Origin: Isoetes taiwanensis
Lineage: Eukaryota; Streptophyta; Lycopodiopsida; Isoetales; Isoetaceae
Direction of reading: 5' to 3'
DNA: 64,000 nucleotides
Assembly: GCA_021234155.1 (NCBI GenBank)
Contig: JAJEKV010000377.1
Span: forward strand, 188,001-252,000
Shown here: in pieces, positions 11,392-24,056 of the stretch
Layout of the letters: each line of letters opens with the position of its first letter
Numbering within the stretch: the stretch's first letter is position 1
Made by a program: the position numbers and the translations under genes
The notes under the pieces: generated by a model
Seen by the model: only the letters and a program-made list of their open reading frames with translations
What the model was told of the DNA's origin: nothing
The model's database searches: none

Positions 11392-12228
11392 CATCAGTGT
11401 TGTTAAAAACCCAGTTTTTAACCATAGAGTACTTCTAAAAAACCCCTACATTTTCTAAACGTTTGCAACCATCGAGTAAAAAAGAAAAAAAACCATTACT
11501 AATGCCTTGAACGACTTTCATTTAGATTTTCTAGTCTAGCAAACAAGATTTTGGAACTATGAGCGGCCGCATGCATGTAGAAACATGCCGAATGCATGTA
11601 GAACCAGGATTTTGGTTTTTTGCTCAATGAAAGAAAGGTTTTTACTCCACCATGCAAACCAGAAAACAGTTCTTGCGCCAATCCAAGACCAGTCGACCAA
11701 GGTAACTTTTCCATTCTTCTTCTTTTACAACTAATTTTATTTCGATTCATTTTTTTCTATATTGCTTCTGAAGATCTGACTGCCGACAAATAGAAGCAGG
11801 AAGTGACCCAAAACCGTTCCAAAGGTATAACTGCTTCAAATAATTCTTTTTTACCTATATTCATTTCTCTTCTATCTACCTCTAGTATGATAATAAGCTA
11901 AACATTTATGTTAGTTGTTATATTATTAAGTTAAACCTTTGAATTGAATACACATTTTTGTGATTTGATTGGAACCCAAATATGGTGCTGGTATTAAAAA
12001 ATATTATATAATCTGTTTCAAAGAGGCAATTTAGGGTTTTTAAAGTTTTTTTTACATTTTTAACATTTGCAATGTTTTTAACATTTTTAATGTTATAAAA
12101 ACGTATTCTAAGATTTTAAAAACAAAAAATAAAAAACTTAAAAAAAACTTTAAAAACGTATGGTACCCGTATGGTATGCAAAGTATTTAACAAAATTGGG
12201 GTTCATGTTTCATTCGTTGCCAACTTCA
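11392..12228. other. AT-rich stretch, no gene seen
   Basis: Low-complexity A/T runs occur, notably ACATTTTTAACA-like repeats at about 12045-12160. No motif-bearing ORF is present. Confidence 0.5.
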
Positions 12229-14085
12229 ACATGCCACCTAGGCTAAAACATGCCAAGGTGGCTCAAACATGCCACCTAGGCTCCAACATACCACCTACGC
12301 TCAAACATGCCAAGGTGGCTCAAACATGCCACATGGGCACCAACATGCCACCTAGGCTCCAACATGCCAAGGTGGCCCAAACATGCCATGTTGGCTCCAA
12401 GATGCCACCTAGGCTCCAACATGCCAAGGTGGCCCAAACATGCCATGTTGGCTCCAAGATGCCACCTAGGCTCCATCATGTCAAGGTGGCTCAAACATGG
12501 CAAGGTGGCTCAAACATGCCACGTGGCTTCAACATGACACCTAGGCTCCAACATGCAAGGTGGCTCCAACATGCCACCTAGGCTCAAATATGCCAAGGTG
12601 GGTCAAACATGCCACGCGGGCTCCAATATGCCACCTAGGCTCAAACATGCCAAGGTGGCTCACAACATGCCACCAAGGCTCCAACATGCCAAGGTGGCTC
12701 AAACAGGCCAAGTTGGCTCCAAAATGCCACCTAGGCTCAAACATGCCAAGGTGGCTCAAACATGCCACGCGGACTCTAACATGCCAAGGTGTCTCAAACA
12801 TGGCAAGATGGCTCAAACATGCCACATGACTACAACATGCCCCCTAGGCTCCAACATGCCAAGGTGGCATGCCATCTAGGCTCCAACATGCCACCTTGGC
12901 TAAAACTACCAAAGTGGCTCAAACATGCCACGTGGGCTCCAACATGCCACCTAGGCTCCAACATGCCAAGGTGGCTCAAACATGCCACGGGGGCTCCAAC
13001 ATGCCACCGTGGCTCTAACATGCCACCTAGGCTCAAACATGCCACACAAGCTCCAACATGCCATCTAGGCTCCAACATGCCAAGGTGGCGCAAACATGCC
13101 ATCTAGGCTCTGACATGTCGCCTAGGCTTCAACATGCCAAGGTGGCTCAAATATGCCATACGAGCTCCAACATGCCACCTAGGTTTCAACATGCCAAGGT
13201 GGCTCAAACATGCCATCTAGGCTCCAACATGCCACTTAGGCTCAAGCATGCCAAGGTGGTCTGAACATTTCAAGGTGGCTCAAACATGCCAAGCGGGCTC
13301 CAACATGCCAAGGTGGTTCAAACATGCCAAGGTATCTCAAACATGCCAAGGTGGCTCAAACATGCCACTAGGCTCCAACATGCCATCTAGGCGCAAACAT
13401 GCTAAGGTGGCTCAAACATGCCAAGGTGGCTCAAACATGCCATCTGGGGGGCTCAGGCAAACCATCTAGGCTCCAACATGCCAAGGTGGCTCAAACATGC
13501 CACCTAGGCTCCAACATGACACCTAGGCTCAAACATGCCAAGGTGGCTCAAACATGCCACGCGGGCTCCAACATGCCACCTAGGCTCCAACATGCCCGGG
13601 CTCCAACATGGCATCTAGGCTCTAACATGCCAAGGTGCTTCAATCATGCCACCTAGGCTCCAACATGCCACCTACGCTCAAACATGCCAAGGTGGCTCAA
13701 ACATGCCATGCGGGCTGCAACATGGCACCTAGGCTCCAACATGCCAAGGTGGCCTAAACATGCCATATGGGCTCCAACATGCCACCTAGGCTCCAACATG
13801 CCACTTAGGCTCCAACATGCGAAGGTGGTTCAAACATGCCACTTAGTATCCAACATGCTACCTGGGCTCAAACATCCCAAGTTGGCTCAAACATGCCAAG
13901 GCGGCTCAAACATGCCAAGGGGGCTCGAACATGCCATGCGGGGCTCTAACATGCCGGTGGCTCAAACATGCCACGTGGGCTCCAACATGCCACGTGGGCT
14001 CCAACATGCCACCTAGGCTCCAACATTCCAAGGTGATTCAAACATGCCACCTAGGTTCTAACATGCCACCTAAGCTCAAACATGC
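12229..14085. repeat. 19-bp satellite array, block 3
   Basis: Same 19-bp family as blocks 1 and 2, with the same strand orientation and alternating CCACCTAGG, CCAAGGTGG and CCACGTGGG subtypes. This is the longest block. ORFs of up to 136 aa inside it are satellite translations. Confidence 0.95.
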
Positions 14086-14149
14086 CCGAGAAATGAATAC
14101 TACATTTTTTCCATCGAGATGGAGACAAACACGCCCAAGAGTTTGCATA

Positions 14150-14720
14150 GAGTCATCATCATGTCCACATCACCCATATCTTGCCATGTCATAAAAAATT
14201 TGCCACATCACCCCATGAAGAACCAAAATTGCACTTTTTTTTTTTATCTTTGGCCTAGTCAAAAGTTGGCCTTGCTTACTTGGCACGACATGTCACCAAG
14301 GCATGCCACATCATCATGTGCATGTCAATTTTTGCAAATTTTATTCTTCACTCAACTCATGGAGTTAAGAATGAACTGCTCTAAGTTCTTGAAGTTCCCT
14401 TTGCCAAAATTCCTATACAAAAAATATTTGTTTTGTCTATTTGTTGCAAAATGCCTAGTCATCAACATGTACCCATATCTTGCCATGTCATCAAAAATTC
14501 GTCACATTCCCCCTGGAAAGCCAAAGTTGCACATTATTTTTGCCCTGGACAAAATTTTGTCTTCCTTACTTGGCATCACCACTGGCATGCCACATCATCA
14601 TGTGTATGTCAACTTCTGCAAAGTTCAATTTTCCCCATTTATTCCATAGAAATTGCAAAAAATACCCTTCGCCACATCATCATGCGACTTTTGCCATGTC
14701 ATTCACCATATTTTGCCACC
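14150..14720. repeat. Diverged tandem duplication beside the satellite
   Basis: About 14163-14340 is repeated, diverged, at about 14470-14640. Both copies include ACCCATATCTTGCCATGTCA and a CATGCCACATCATCATGTG block. The ORFs here (14119-14649, 14433-14900) follow the repeat and show no protein features. Confidence 0.7.
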
Positions 14721-17224
14721 TCATTGGTACAACTCATATTGGTACCCATTATTTCTCATATTGGTTCCGTTTTTTCCTTAGAAAAGTTGAAAACGCTAGA
14801 AATGCCAATGTGGCAGCTAGAAGAAAAACACACTGATATTACCCCAAGATCCAATAGTTTTTTGACATGCCATAGAGATCAAGTTACAACTAATTTTTAG
14901 TTGGCCTCGTTTAGATTTTGTGTAATTGTTGTGATAATAAGGAAACGCTAAAATTTCGGGCTACTTGCTTAGTGTGCAATCCTAGTGTTTTAGTTTAATA
15001 TGGAAAATGTCAGCCAAAATGGTAACTAGTGTGCGTGCAACTCTTCCAAGCCATTTTGGCCAAGGCCATATGGCCCAAATACAGCAAGAGATCCGTAAAA
15101 AATAATGGAATATGTTATCACATGTCAAAAATTAGAGTTAAAAAATTAATATATGTAGTGCATAGATGAATGGCCTAGATTTTGGCGGAGATGGATGGCT
15201 GAGATTGCCATCCCCGTAGTGTAATCCTATTGGTTGACGTAATGGGATGGAAGACACAGATTTTATGCAAGATGGACGGTTGTGATTAGAATCCTGGTAT
15301 TCTCGTCTTATTGGCTGCCAATTTTCCCGCCTTCGCCAGTTTCCTCCAGTTGGCTGCGACCGGATCTGAAGGTAAGCTACGGCATCTGAAGTGGTCGTGT
15401 GCATCTGAAATGGCTACGACATCTGAAGTGGTCATTTCGCATTCCGTAGGTGGAAGCCATGGCTTGGATCTGGATGTGGATTATAGATCTGGAACCAGAT
15501 GCCCTCATTTTGGTGTTCAAACAAATCTTAGAGCAGCGAGGAGTTTTAAGAAGCGTCAAAGCCAGAATAAGAGGCGAGATATGAAGAGCTTTAAACAGTC
15601 TTCCGGTACGCTCAATCTTATTCAAGCTAGGCTCAAGCTTGGATCAATCTTCTGGTATGATGTGCAGTCTCCAAGAAATGCTATTTAATTTATTATGCAG
15701 ATCTGTATGCTTTATAGATGAGGAGCCAGAAAAAATGATATTAGGGTTAAGAAATTTGGTGAATCTTGCATAAATGAGGCAACCAGATGCTTGCTTAAAT
15801 AGGGCATTCCTGTCTAAAGAGTTTGGAGTTATAGATGACGTGAAGTCCCAGCAATTGTAAGTGATGAATTCTTTCTACTGTTTGATCCAAGAATGCTTGT
15901 TCTTTTGTTTATGGTTTTGGGATTTGCAGGCTGTTTCGTTTAATCTGTAGATACATCGCCATCATTTGTATAATTGGTAAGAATCTAGATGCTCCCATTC
16001 TTTTTTTCACCCTTTCTTCTTACTAAATTCTGCAAGAACTTTTGAATGCATGAATTTGGACACATGGATGCATGGCAGCGGACTGTGGAATGCCTAGATG
16101 TGAGGAAATCTGAACCCTATTCAGAATGATCATGTGCTGGACGCACGACAGCGGACTGCGGAAAGCCCAGGTTTTAGAAAAGCCCTGTTTAAGAGCAATA
16201 GTGGAGGCAAAGGCTGAAGTCCCTGCCGATTTGGCCGAACAGGCAGATTTTCGGAACTGGCAGAAGCAGAACTAGGCTGCTGGTTTTTCCAGAGCGCCAT
16301 AGCCAAGAAAATGGTAAGTATTTTTCGTCAAGAATCTTCAAGACTGTGTTTTGTGCTCATTTCATTTAAAAAAACCAAGGGTTTGTAAAATTAAATCTAA
16401 GTTGTTCTTGACAAATTCTCTCCTATTTATTCCCACTTTGCCTCATTTTCTGGATGTTAGAAAGACACATGGAATCCCAAGCAATTGGATGCAGATCTAC
16501 TTACAAGCTCTGATGCAAATGTTGATCTGCTTACAAGCCCAGAAACAGCCCAGAAACAGGTATCATGCATGCTTTTCTTTCTTTTGCATTTGCCTTTTTT
16601 TTAAGTGCAGTTATGTATATAATCGTTGTTCTCTAACAACAGGTATGCAGGTGAAGCTTAACATCAGTGTAGATTCTAAAACAGGTAAAAATCATTGAAC
16701 TTGTTTCATTTTTTGTATGATCTAGGCATTTTTGAACATGATTATTTTTTCCTTATGCATATCCTGAAGTAGTCTTGAAAGTAATGGATCCAATGATGCA
16801 GAAGACCTGTTTCTTATCAAAATTAAGCAACAATTGGTAGTGGGAATATCTTTGCAACTAACAAGGGTTTAGAATTGGAAAAGTGGAACACCATTCCATC
16901 TAAAAGAATTTAGAATTGGAAAAGTGGAACATCATTCCACCTAAAGGATTGTAATGCATTTTCTGCTTTCAAAATTATGAATTCCATAAATTTCAATGGT
17001 TTCAGTGGCATCTAAATTATTGTATCTAATGGTTGATACCTCCATTACCCTATTAATTAGTGATAGAATCTTAGAATTTGGATTACAATCTAATATTATT
17101 ATGCCGTGTGGGTTTGTTTGGGTTCGATTCCCAAAAGGCTTCTTTATTTTAAAATAAACAAAATCAATAAAGGATCCATAGATATATTATTGACTTTTAA
17201 ATTGTGGAATTTTTTTTTTCAATT
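14721..17224. other. No supported gene
   Basis: AT-rich DNA. An ORF at 15311-15688 (125 aa) has no motif I recognise. A near-duplicate pair around 16861-16950 (TTTAGAATTGGAAAAGTGGA occurs twice) is the only other structure noted. Confidence 0.45.
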
Positions 17225-17440
17225 GTGCACCACGTGTCGACATTTTATTAGTTAAAATAGTGCTTTGTTATTTAAAAAAGTATGCCATGTGTTAATATTT
17301 CATTGGTTAAAAATCACATTTAAAAAGTAATAATGTGTCGAAAAAATATTTTTATTTTAACAAATTATGCCACGTGTCAATATTGTATTTGTTATATTTT
17401 TTTAAAGTATGCCATGTGTCGATATTTCATTGGCCTAAAG
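17225..17440. repeat. Five degenerate copies of a CCACGTGTC-type unit
   Basis: Units of about 35-60 bp share (A)TGCCA(C/T)GTGTCGATATTT followed by ATTGGTTAAA-like sequence, for example near 17228, 17281, 17333, 17368 and 17408. CACGTG is a G-box core, but the arrangement looks like a decayed tandem repeat. Confidence 0.6.
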
Positions 17441-19652
17441 ACACATTGGAAACAACATCTTTCTTTTTCTGTGTGTACTAATAGTGCTTTTTTATATGTC
17501 TTTATTTTAGAAAAACAATAGTTATTAGCATTAAAAACAATAGCTAGATTTAAGTAACAGGTGGTACTTAGTTAAATGACATGTAATTTTTTTTAAAAAA
17601 CCATCTTACTTTGACGTTGTAATTTAAGTTTACACGTGTAGTAATATCTAAACCAACGCGTGTTATTTTGATGAACAATAACGTATGGCTCGTGAAAAAA
17701 ACCATAGTCAAGAAAAAACCACACGTTGACAAAATTTTGCAAAAAACAATAGTGAAAAAAAGGACACGTTGACAAAAAAAAAGGGGTGCCAAAAAAACCA
17801 CAGTGGAAAGTTTTTGCCAAAAAACCACTGTCTCTTTGTGCAAATCCGGATAAACGGGCCATGTGGACTTTTGGGGCTATTTTGGTGTTGTTTTTGACAT
17901 AAAACAACACTTCCGTACAAGTAAAAAACAAATGTGGACCAAAAATTGGGGTCAGTGTGTAATGCTAACATCCTCACCAATACTTGCACCTATTTGTTCA
18001 GCAACAGGTCAGGATACTGACATTGCAACCATCCATCATAGTTGCTTACATGCAATTGCTTCTTTGGTATAACTAGTTTCTGCATTGAGCAGAGGTATTT
18101 TTTTTTATGTATTAGAGCACAAGAAACCAAACCTTGGCTCAAATGTTACGTCTTTCCTAATTGGCTTACTTGTGTTATTAGTTCGGTAATTGGCATCTCT
18201 TAGTGCTTAGCTTTTGGTACCCTAAAATTTATGTTGGCAATGCCTCGTCTTATAGTAAATTCCATTGCTTGCATTTAAACATAACAAAAAGGGAAGGTAA
18301 ATTCCATTGCTTGCATTTGAACATAATAGCAAAAAGAATCTTCATAGAATGTTGGAGAATCTAATAGAGTCAGAGAGAATAAATCATTGCTAAGGAAATT
18401 TTGGTGGAATATTAGACAACACGCCTTCTTTGCCTTCAGACAATCTAACAAAATCTTCATGGAATTTAAGCGAATATCTAGAAATCTGAAAGTAATATTA
18501 AGAAATCTGGAAGAAACTCTATAACCTTCATTGTAACATGCTAAGGTTTTGGATAGGCGTGTTATGAACAAGGGAGGAGTTGAGGATGGAAAAAGCAGTG
18601 AGGAAATGTTGGTGGTGGAGGGGGAGATGGAGGGATTTTTGGATGGTAAATTATGTAGATTCGATGGCGATGTAGAGGGTAGATAATGGGATTTAGAATT
18701 GGAGAGGGAAAATTTATTGCCAAAGGCAAGGCCGATAACCTGGATGGAGTAGCCGGAAGAAATGGAAAGGGGGAATAGGCGAGAGAGGAGTGAATGTTTT
18801 TTTAGCGGTAGAAGAAAAACGGTATTACAGTTAGAAGAATACATGCATTGGAAAAACCATCATGGCATTCTTTATTCTTACTGGAGGTTCTTGCGTTACG
18901 CTTTGCATTGTTGGGTGCGGAGTTCCTTATCATCACACTCTCTATAGAATCTCAATGAATATAAATCTAGCAAAGGTTTACTAATGCAATATACAATCAG
19001 TCTCATACAGTCCTTAAATAATAAGGGACTTGTATATGATATAGCTATTAAATATCAAGAGATAACGCACAAAGGTCTTGTAGACCTTACCACGTTCAAG
19101 GGTACATGTGCCCATGTAAATCGGGCAACAAAATAGAGTTGTCCATGATATAACATCATGAACAAACATTATATTGAGCAGATCATTTTTGCAGTTCCAG
19201 AACTTATCTAACATCTTATCTTTGAGCATATGCCTTGATTTGACAATTGGCAGTCCCATCATCTTTATTCATACAGCTACAAATAAATTGGCCTACATAT
19301 TTATTATCAGAAAGCATGCTTCCACCTGTAACTTTATTTGACATCATGCCCTCAAGTTGCATGCTATAGAATAGATCGAGATCTTCAATCTTGTATTCAT
19401 ATTGAATGTATGTTATGATTCCGAGATGCGAATCGTTTTGCTGACTTTATCATATTCAACCTCACCTTTAAATAGACTTGAAGGTTAACTTCCAATATGA
19501 TGGTCAGACACATCTGACTGACAGAGTTTTGGGAGGTTTAAGCTTAAATTCTATACAAGGTGCACAATGTTTTTGAATATAATTTAAAGCGGAACGTTGG
19601 GTTGGTGAATGAGCAGTGTGGAAGATTGTTTTATGACATCTTTAGATATAGA
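17441..19652. other. No supported gene
   Basis: AT-rich DNA. The longest ORF (18275-18844, minus, 189 aa) is Ser/Leu-rich with no conserved motif and reads as chance. Confidence 0.45.
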
Positions 19653-19799
19653 CTAGTAATGGTGCCCAGCGTTGCGGGGCATAAGTTGGGAACCTCGGTG
19701 GACGGAAACCTATTCAGCCCAGACTTCTTTTCATAAATCAATATAATAGAAACTAAGTCTAGTGTTGCTGAGTTATAAAAGGTTTTTGTGCATCTAATA

Positions 19800-20325
19800 C
19801 CCTTATTCTTTCCTTTGCTTTTTGCGCTATCCCGTATTTCCCTTTTTCCTCATTATCCTACACGCTTTCCTTTTTCGTTTTCCCTTTTTTCTTATTTTTT
19901 CTACACGTTATCTTTTTCCCTTCTCCTTTTTTTCTTTTCTTAGCCCCCTTCTCCCTCCCCTTCCCTTTCCCTTTCCCTTTTTCTGATAGGCTTTTTCTCT
20001 TCCTTTTTATGTTTTTCTCACCCTTCCCATTTTTCCCTCTCCTTTTTTGTTTCCATTTTCCCATGCCCATTTTTCTTCTCTTTTCCCCAACTTTTCATGT
20101 GGCCCTTTTCTTCTTTTCCCACCCTCTTCCTCTTTATCCTGTGCTCTTTTTCCATTCTGTTTTCCCATTTCCCTCTCCCCTTTCCTCGTGCCTTTTTTCC
20201 CTTCCCTTCCCCCCTTTCCGCTTCCCTTTTCTTTTTTCCTTTCCCTTCCTTTTTCATTCCTTCCACAGCCTTTCGCTTTTCTTCATGCCCTTTCCCTTTC
20301 CTCCTTCCTTTTCATTTTCTTTCTA
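19800..20325. repeat. Polypyrimidine satellite, part 1
   Basis: Almost pure C/T on the plus strand (CCCTTTTCC, CTTTTTCCC), punctuated by CATGCC. ORFs on either strand are low-complexity artefacts (F/S/P or K/E/G/R only). Confidence 0.95.
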
Positions 20326-20690
20326 TTTTTTTTTTTTTTTTTGAAGGCAAGATATTTTTAGTTTTATTAATAGTATGTAAAAATACATTTATTTATGGCT
20401 CCAAAGCGGATAGCCTAAAACATTTCAGCATGTTTTCCCCAAAAGTGTAGAGAAAACATGACACCATTATAGCAATCCATCCCAAATCGACCCCAGTTAC
20501 GAAGATGCTACCTCTTTAAGTTCCACTTCCTAATTGCAAATGTGACGCGGGCAAAGAGTAGAGGTATCATCCTCACGCCTTAACTTCGGCCCATATTCTA
20601 TCCATACTAAAGTACATTTGGGAGAATAAGAACCCATTTCGATGTCTCATTACTTGAAGTACCTATACTCTTAGGGGTTTTATAAGATTT
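20326..20690 (-). mobile_element. T-tailed retroelement scrap inside the Helitron
   Basis: A run of T followed by GAAGGCAAGA and about 350 bp of non-repetitive DNA interrupts the polypyrimidine tract. Read on the minus strand, this is a 3' end with a poly(A) tail, as left by a 5'-truncated LINE or a SINE. No coding motif is visible. Confidence 0.5.
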
Positions 20691-21550
20691 TCCTTTTCAT
20701 TTTCGCTTTCCCTTTTCTTACGCCTCTTTCCATTCGCATTTCTCCATCTTTTTTATGTGCCCATTTTCCTTTTTCCCATCCTTTTCCCTCTTCCACTTTC
20801 CCCTTTCCTCTTTTTTTCCCCCTTTCCCATGCTCTTTTTCCCTTCCTTTTTTCTATTTTCTCACCCTTTCCCTCTTCCCTTTTTTCTCATGCCCTTTTCC
20901 CCTTCCCCTCTTCCTCTTTTTCTATTCTGTGCTCTCCACCATTTTTCTGTTCCCCTTTTCCTCATTTTCCCACCCTTTCCCTCTTTCCTTTTTCTTGGTG
21001 CCTTTTTATCTTCATTTTTTCCCATCTCTTTTTCTTTTTCCCTTTCCCCGTCTCTTTTTCTATGCCATTTTCTCCTTTCCTTCTTCTCTTTCCTCACATT
21101 TCTCTCTAATCTTTTCCCTTCCTTTTTTCGATGCCATATTTTCGCTTCCCTTTTCCTCTTTCTTCACCCTTTCCCTCTTCCCCCTTTTTGCATGCCCATT
21201 CCTCCTTCCTTTTTGCCCTTTTCCTCGTGCCCTTTTTCTAGGTTCCCTTTTCCCCTTTCCATTTCCCTTTTTCTTTTTTCCTTTCCCTTTCCCTTTTTTC
21301 CATTCGCTTTATTCATCCCCTTCTTCTCATCCTTTCCCTTATTCTCCTCTCTTTTTTCCGTTGCCCTTTTCCCTTCTCTTTCTCCCTCTCTATTTATATT
21401 CTTTTTTTTTTTTCATTTTTCCCATGCCATTTTTCCCTTCCCTTTTTCCCTTTCTTTGCCCTTTTTTCTCTTCCCCTTTTCCCCATGCCCTTTTTCCCTT
21501 TCCTTTTCACTTTTACCCATGCCTTTCCTCCCCTTTCCTTTTCCTTTCCC
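20690..21550. repeat. Polypyrimidine satellite, part 2
   Basis: Continuation of the C/T tract, with a degenerate unit of roughly 60 bp containing CACCCTTTCCCTCTTCCC and CATGCC. Confidence 0.95.
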
Positions 21551-21690
21551 CTTAAGAGATCAAATCATGACTAATCACGGTAGTGGAAAGTCGTGTGATA
21601 AATCTCGGCCTTCAATTTCAATCAGATGATCTCAGCCATTTAAATTAGGGCTTGATCCATTCAATACGGTATAACATTATAATATAAAGA

Positions 21691-22561
21691 TTCATGAAAT
21701 CGAATATTTGAAAAAACACTTTATTTAAAAAAATGTTTTCACCAGTCTTCACATAGAGAGTCACGATGGTTGGACATCCAAAAGAAGCTTATTAAAATCT
21801 GTTTTTCTTCAGGTCTTGTTCAATCGTTATTCTTAGCAGCCAAATTTCCTTGTGGGGTTGAAACGAACAGTTGCACTTTCTGCCTTAGTACTAGATAAAG
21901 CAGTGAGTTGCTTTATGGTTCTTCAATGAGCACCAAGCATCAATATATAAACCAGATGTTGACTTTAGAACCTCCCCATTGTCTGCCGAACGGCATCATC
22001 AGAGTATGCAAACTACTTCCAAGATTGTAAAAGTATCTTTTCTCTGGTACAATAAGAAGCTTAAACGATGATCTCTTTCTCCTTCGCCCCCTACCATTTC
22101 TCTGCTGCGATGAGAGGCTTAAAATATGAACACTTACTGAGGCATAGCTTAAACTTTTATTCTACCAGTGTATAGCTATTATGCAGCTAGATCTATTACT
22201 TTGAATGCAGCCCTTACAATGTTAGGATAGGAAAATTAAGTGAAGTCGGTTATTGCTCATGACATGGCCATATGAGATCTAATTCATGTCTTTCTTAAAG
22301 AAAACTTCTCTGCTCCACATAACATCACCTCTCCATCATATTGAACCTGTAATCAGAAACTGCAGTGCTAGTACTATGTCACATTGGGGCAATGATGCAT
22401 GTCACAAGCCATAATTAACTGAATCGATTTTCAATCCCCTTCTCCCATTGCTTCTACTTGAATATTGCATCTTAGATATGCAGAATAGATGCTGGATAAT
22501 AGGACGAGGCTCAAGGTATTATCAGGTTCAATCTTGAGAATAATTTCTGTGATGTCTACCC
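21691..22561. other. No supported gene
   Basis: AT-rich unique-looking DNA. I see no ORF with motifs. Confidence 0.45.
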
Positions 22562-23112
22562 ATGAAAAAGCGCAGATCCATTGCCTCTATCTGCACAGGT
22601 GCACACCATCTCCAGATTGAGACAGGGAGATGGGTTGGGGAGCCGCGTCAAGAGAGGCTTTGTCAACACTGCCAGGTTAGAGCTGTGGAAGACGAATGCC
22701 ACACCCTTCAGAGTTGCCCAGCATATGATGACATTCGAACACACTATACTGAGTTGGTTCATCCGGATCAGCCCCTACATGAGATGCTGCGCACAAGCTC
22801 GGTACGGAGGTTGGGCTCATACATTCAAGAGATCATAGATCGCCGAGATCAGCTTGGCCCTCAGGCTCTCACCTGACGCATGTACATATTTCTGTCTATA
22901 TTTATATTTGTTTTTGTATCTGTACAGTTTGACAGCAAGCCTATTCCTGTCACGGTTGTTCCCCCAAGCAACCCTTTAGGGCGGGGAGGGGGTTTTTTAG
23001 CCCGGGCAGTAATACGCTTGCTGCGCCTCTTGTTGGGTCCCATAGGCCAATTGGTCTCCATGGACGATAAAAATTCTATTCTATTCTATTCTATTCTTTT
23101 CTATTCTATTCT
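22562..23112 (+). mobile_element. LINE 3' end with (ATTCT)n tail
   Basis: Positions 22562-22876 encode the C-terminal end of a LINE ORF2. It has HHLQIETGRWV and then a Cys/His cluster (CQHCQVRAVEDECHTLQSCP), the arrangement seen after the RT domain in many LINEs. A 3' UTR of about 190 bp follows, ending in ATTCT microsatellite repeats (23073-23112), which serve as a LINE tail in some clades. The element is 5'-truncated, with no RT or endonuclease attached. Confidence 0.75.
23073..23112 (+). repeat. (ATTCT)n microsatellite
   Basis: About eight ATTCT-type units with minor variants, at the end of the plus-strand LINE remnant. Confidence 0.9.
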
Positions 23113-23260
23113 TTGCTAGCCCAATACATCATGGATTCTACAGACACCCAAAAAAGACGTCCACATGATAACGTCTAATTCCGGTTCAACGCCAGTCTTG
23201 AGCCTTCTAGGCATCTGTCTCGTGTTCCTACTTGCCTTCGGGCCATTGTACTCTTGATTC

Positions 23261-23533
23261 CTATTCATATATCCGATTCTTTGCCAATCTTGGAGTATTT
23301 CTTCCGTATTTCTTGCATATTTTTCTGCTTATTTTCCTTGTTCTCGCGTAGGTTCGTGATAGCTCTGAGATGATAGTCCATGTGCATTGTGTAGCCTTGC
23401 TCAATACCTTTCTCCAGAATATCTTAGGGTGCTGATCCAGAAGACTAAACATTTGTTGCTGGTGCTCTGCGAGGTATCTGGATTTCTTATTCTTGAGGAA
23501 GAAGCGGTATTGACTGATGGCATGTGGAAGCAA
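23261..23533 (-). pseudogene. LINE endonuclease-RT linker fragment
   Basis: A 90-aa minus-strand fragment with RYLAEHQQQMFSLLDQHPKI followed by FWRKVL. This type of segment (basic helix, then PK-x-FW) lies between the endonuclease and RT domains in plant and algal LINEs. It fits the order of the neighbouring minus-strand endonuclease. Confidence 0.65.
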
Positions 23534-24056
23534 GATGGGATTAGTGACTTGTCGGAGTCCGCATTTGATCTCCCTACACTCGTCATCAAACCATCTGTTG
23601 CGGTGGAAGGTGGTAGCGCCCGAGGGCCTCCGTGATTGACTTCTCTTAACGCATCTTTCAGCGGCTGTCAGAAGCAGGTGTGTCAGCTGGACAGACTACT
23701 GCTGAAGTGTAGGAAGCTGCAATAGTCCCTCTAGATCATGCCTAAGCATCTGGGCATAGGTATCTACACGGTTATAATCTAGGTGCAGCCGGGGCACTTG
23801 GGGTGTTGAGGCAATGGATACATGGGAAGCCTGCCAATTTACATGCTAGAAAAGGGGCTGGTGGTCTGAGTCCACTTCCTCAGACATGCAAAAAATGGGT
23901 AACCAGATGCAGATTGTATTCTTCTACCAAAGACGTAATCCATAACACCGAACCGCCCCTCACGGTTCTCTGTCTACACAAGTAAATACTGGAAGCGACC
24001 ATAATGCCAACCCATTTATAAATGACCAGGTCAAAGATACTATCCAGCAACAACAA

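Larger units (their letters stand above)
19653..21690 (-). mobile_element. Non-autonomous Helitron, minus strand
   Basis: On the minus strand the element starts TCTTTATATTATAATG (5' TC at 21690) and ends with a short hairpin (CCCAGC/GCGGGG arms around GTT on the plus strand) followed by CTAG at 19653-19656. It lies between host A (19652) and host T (21691), the A|T target of Helitrons. There is no Rep/helicase ORF. The interior is a long polypurine tract (pyrimidine on the plus strand), itself interrupted by a T-tailed insertion at about 20326-20690. The first 150 bp or so are homologous to the 5' ends of the Helitrons at 28.5 and 30.0 kb. Confidence 0.85.

Noticed and set aside
4253-14016. 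Many ORFs of 60-136 aa with QTCHLGSNMPRW-like repeats
   Set aside because: Spurious reading of the 19-bp satellite, open in all frames because the unit is not a multiple of three.
17118-17134. tRNA T-arm-like GGGTTCGATTCCC
   Set aside because: No acceptor, D or anticodon arms upstream; a chance B-box-like match.
18275-18844. 189-aa minus-strand ORF
   Set aside because: Ser/Leu-rich composition from AT/GA-biased DNA, no motif, no splice context, no repeat support.
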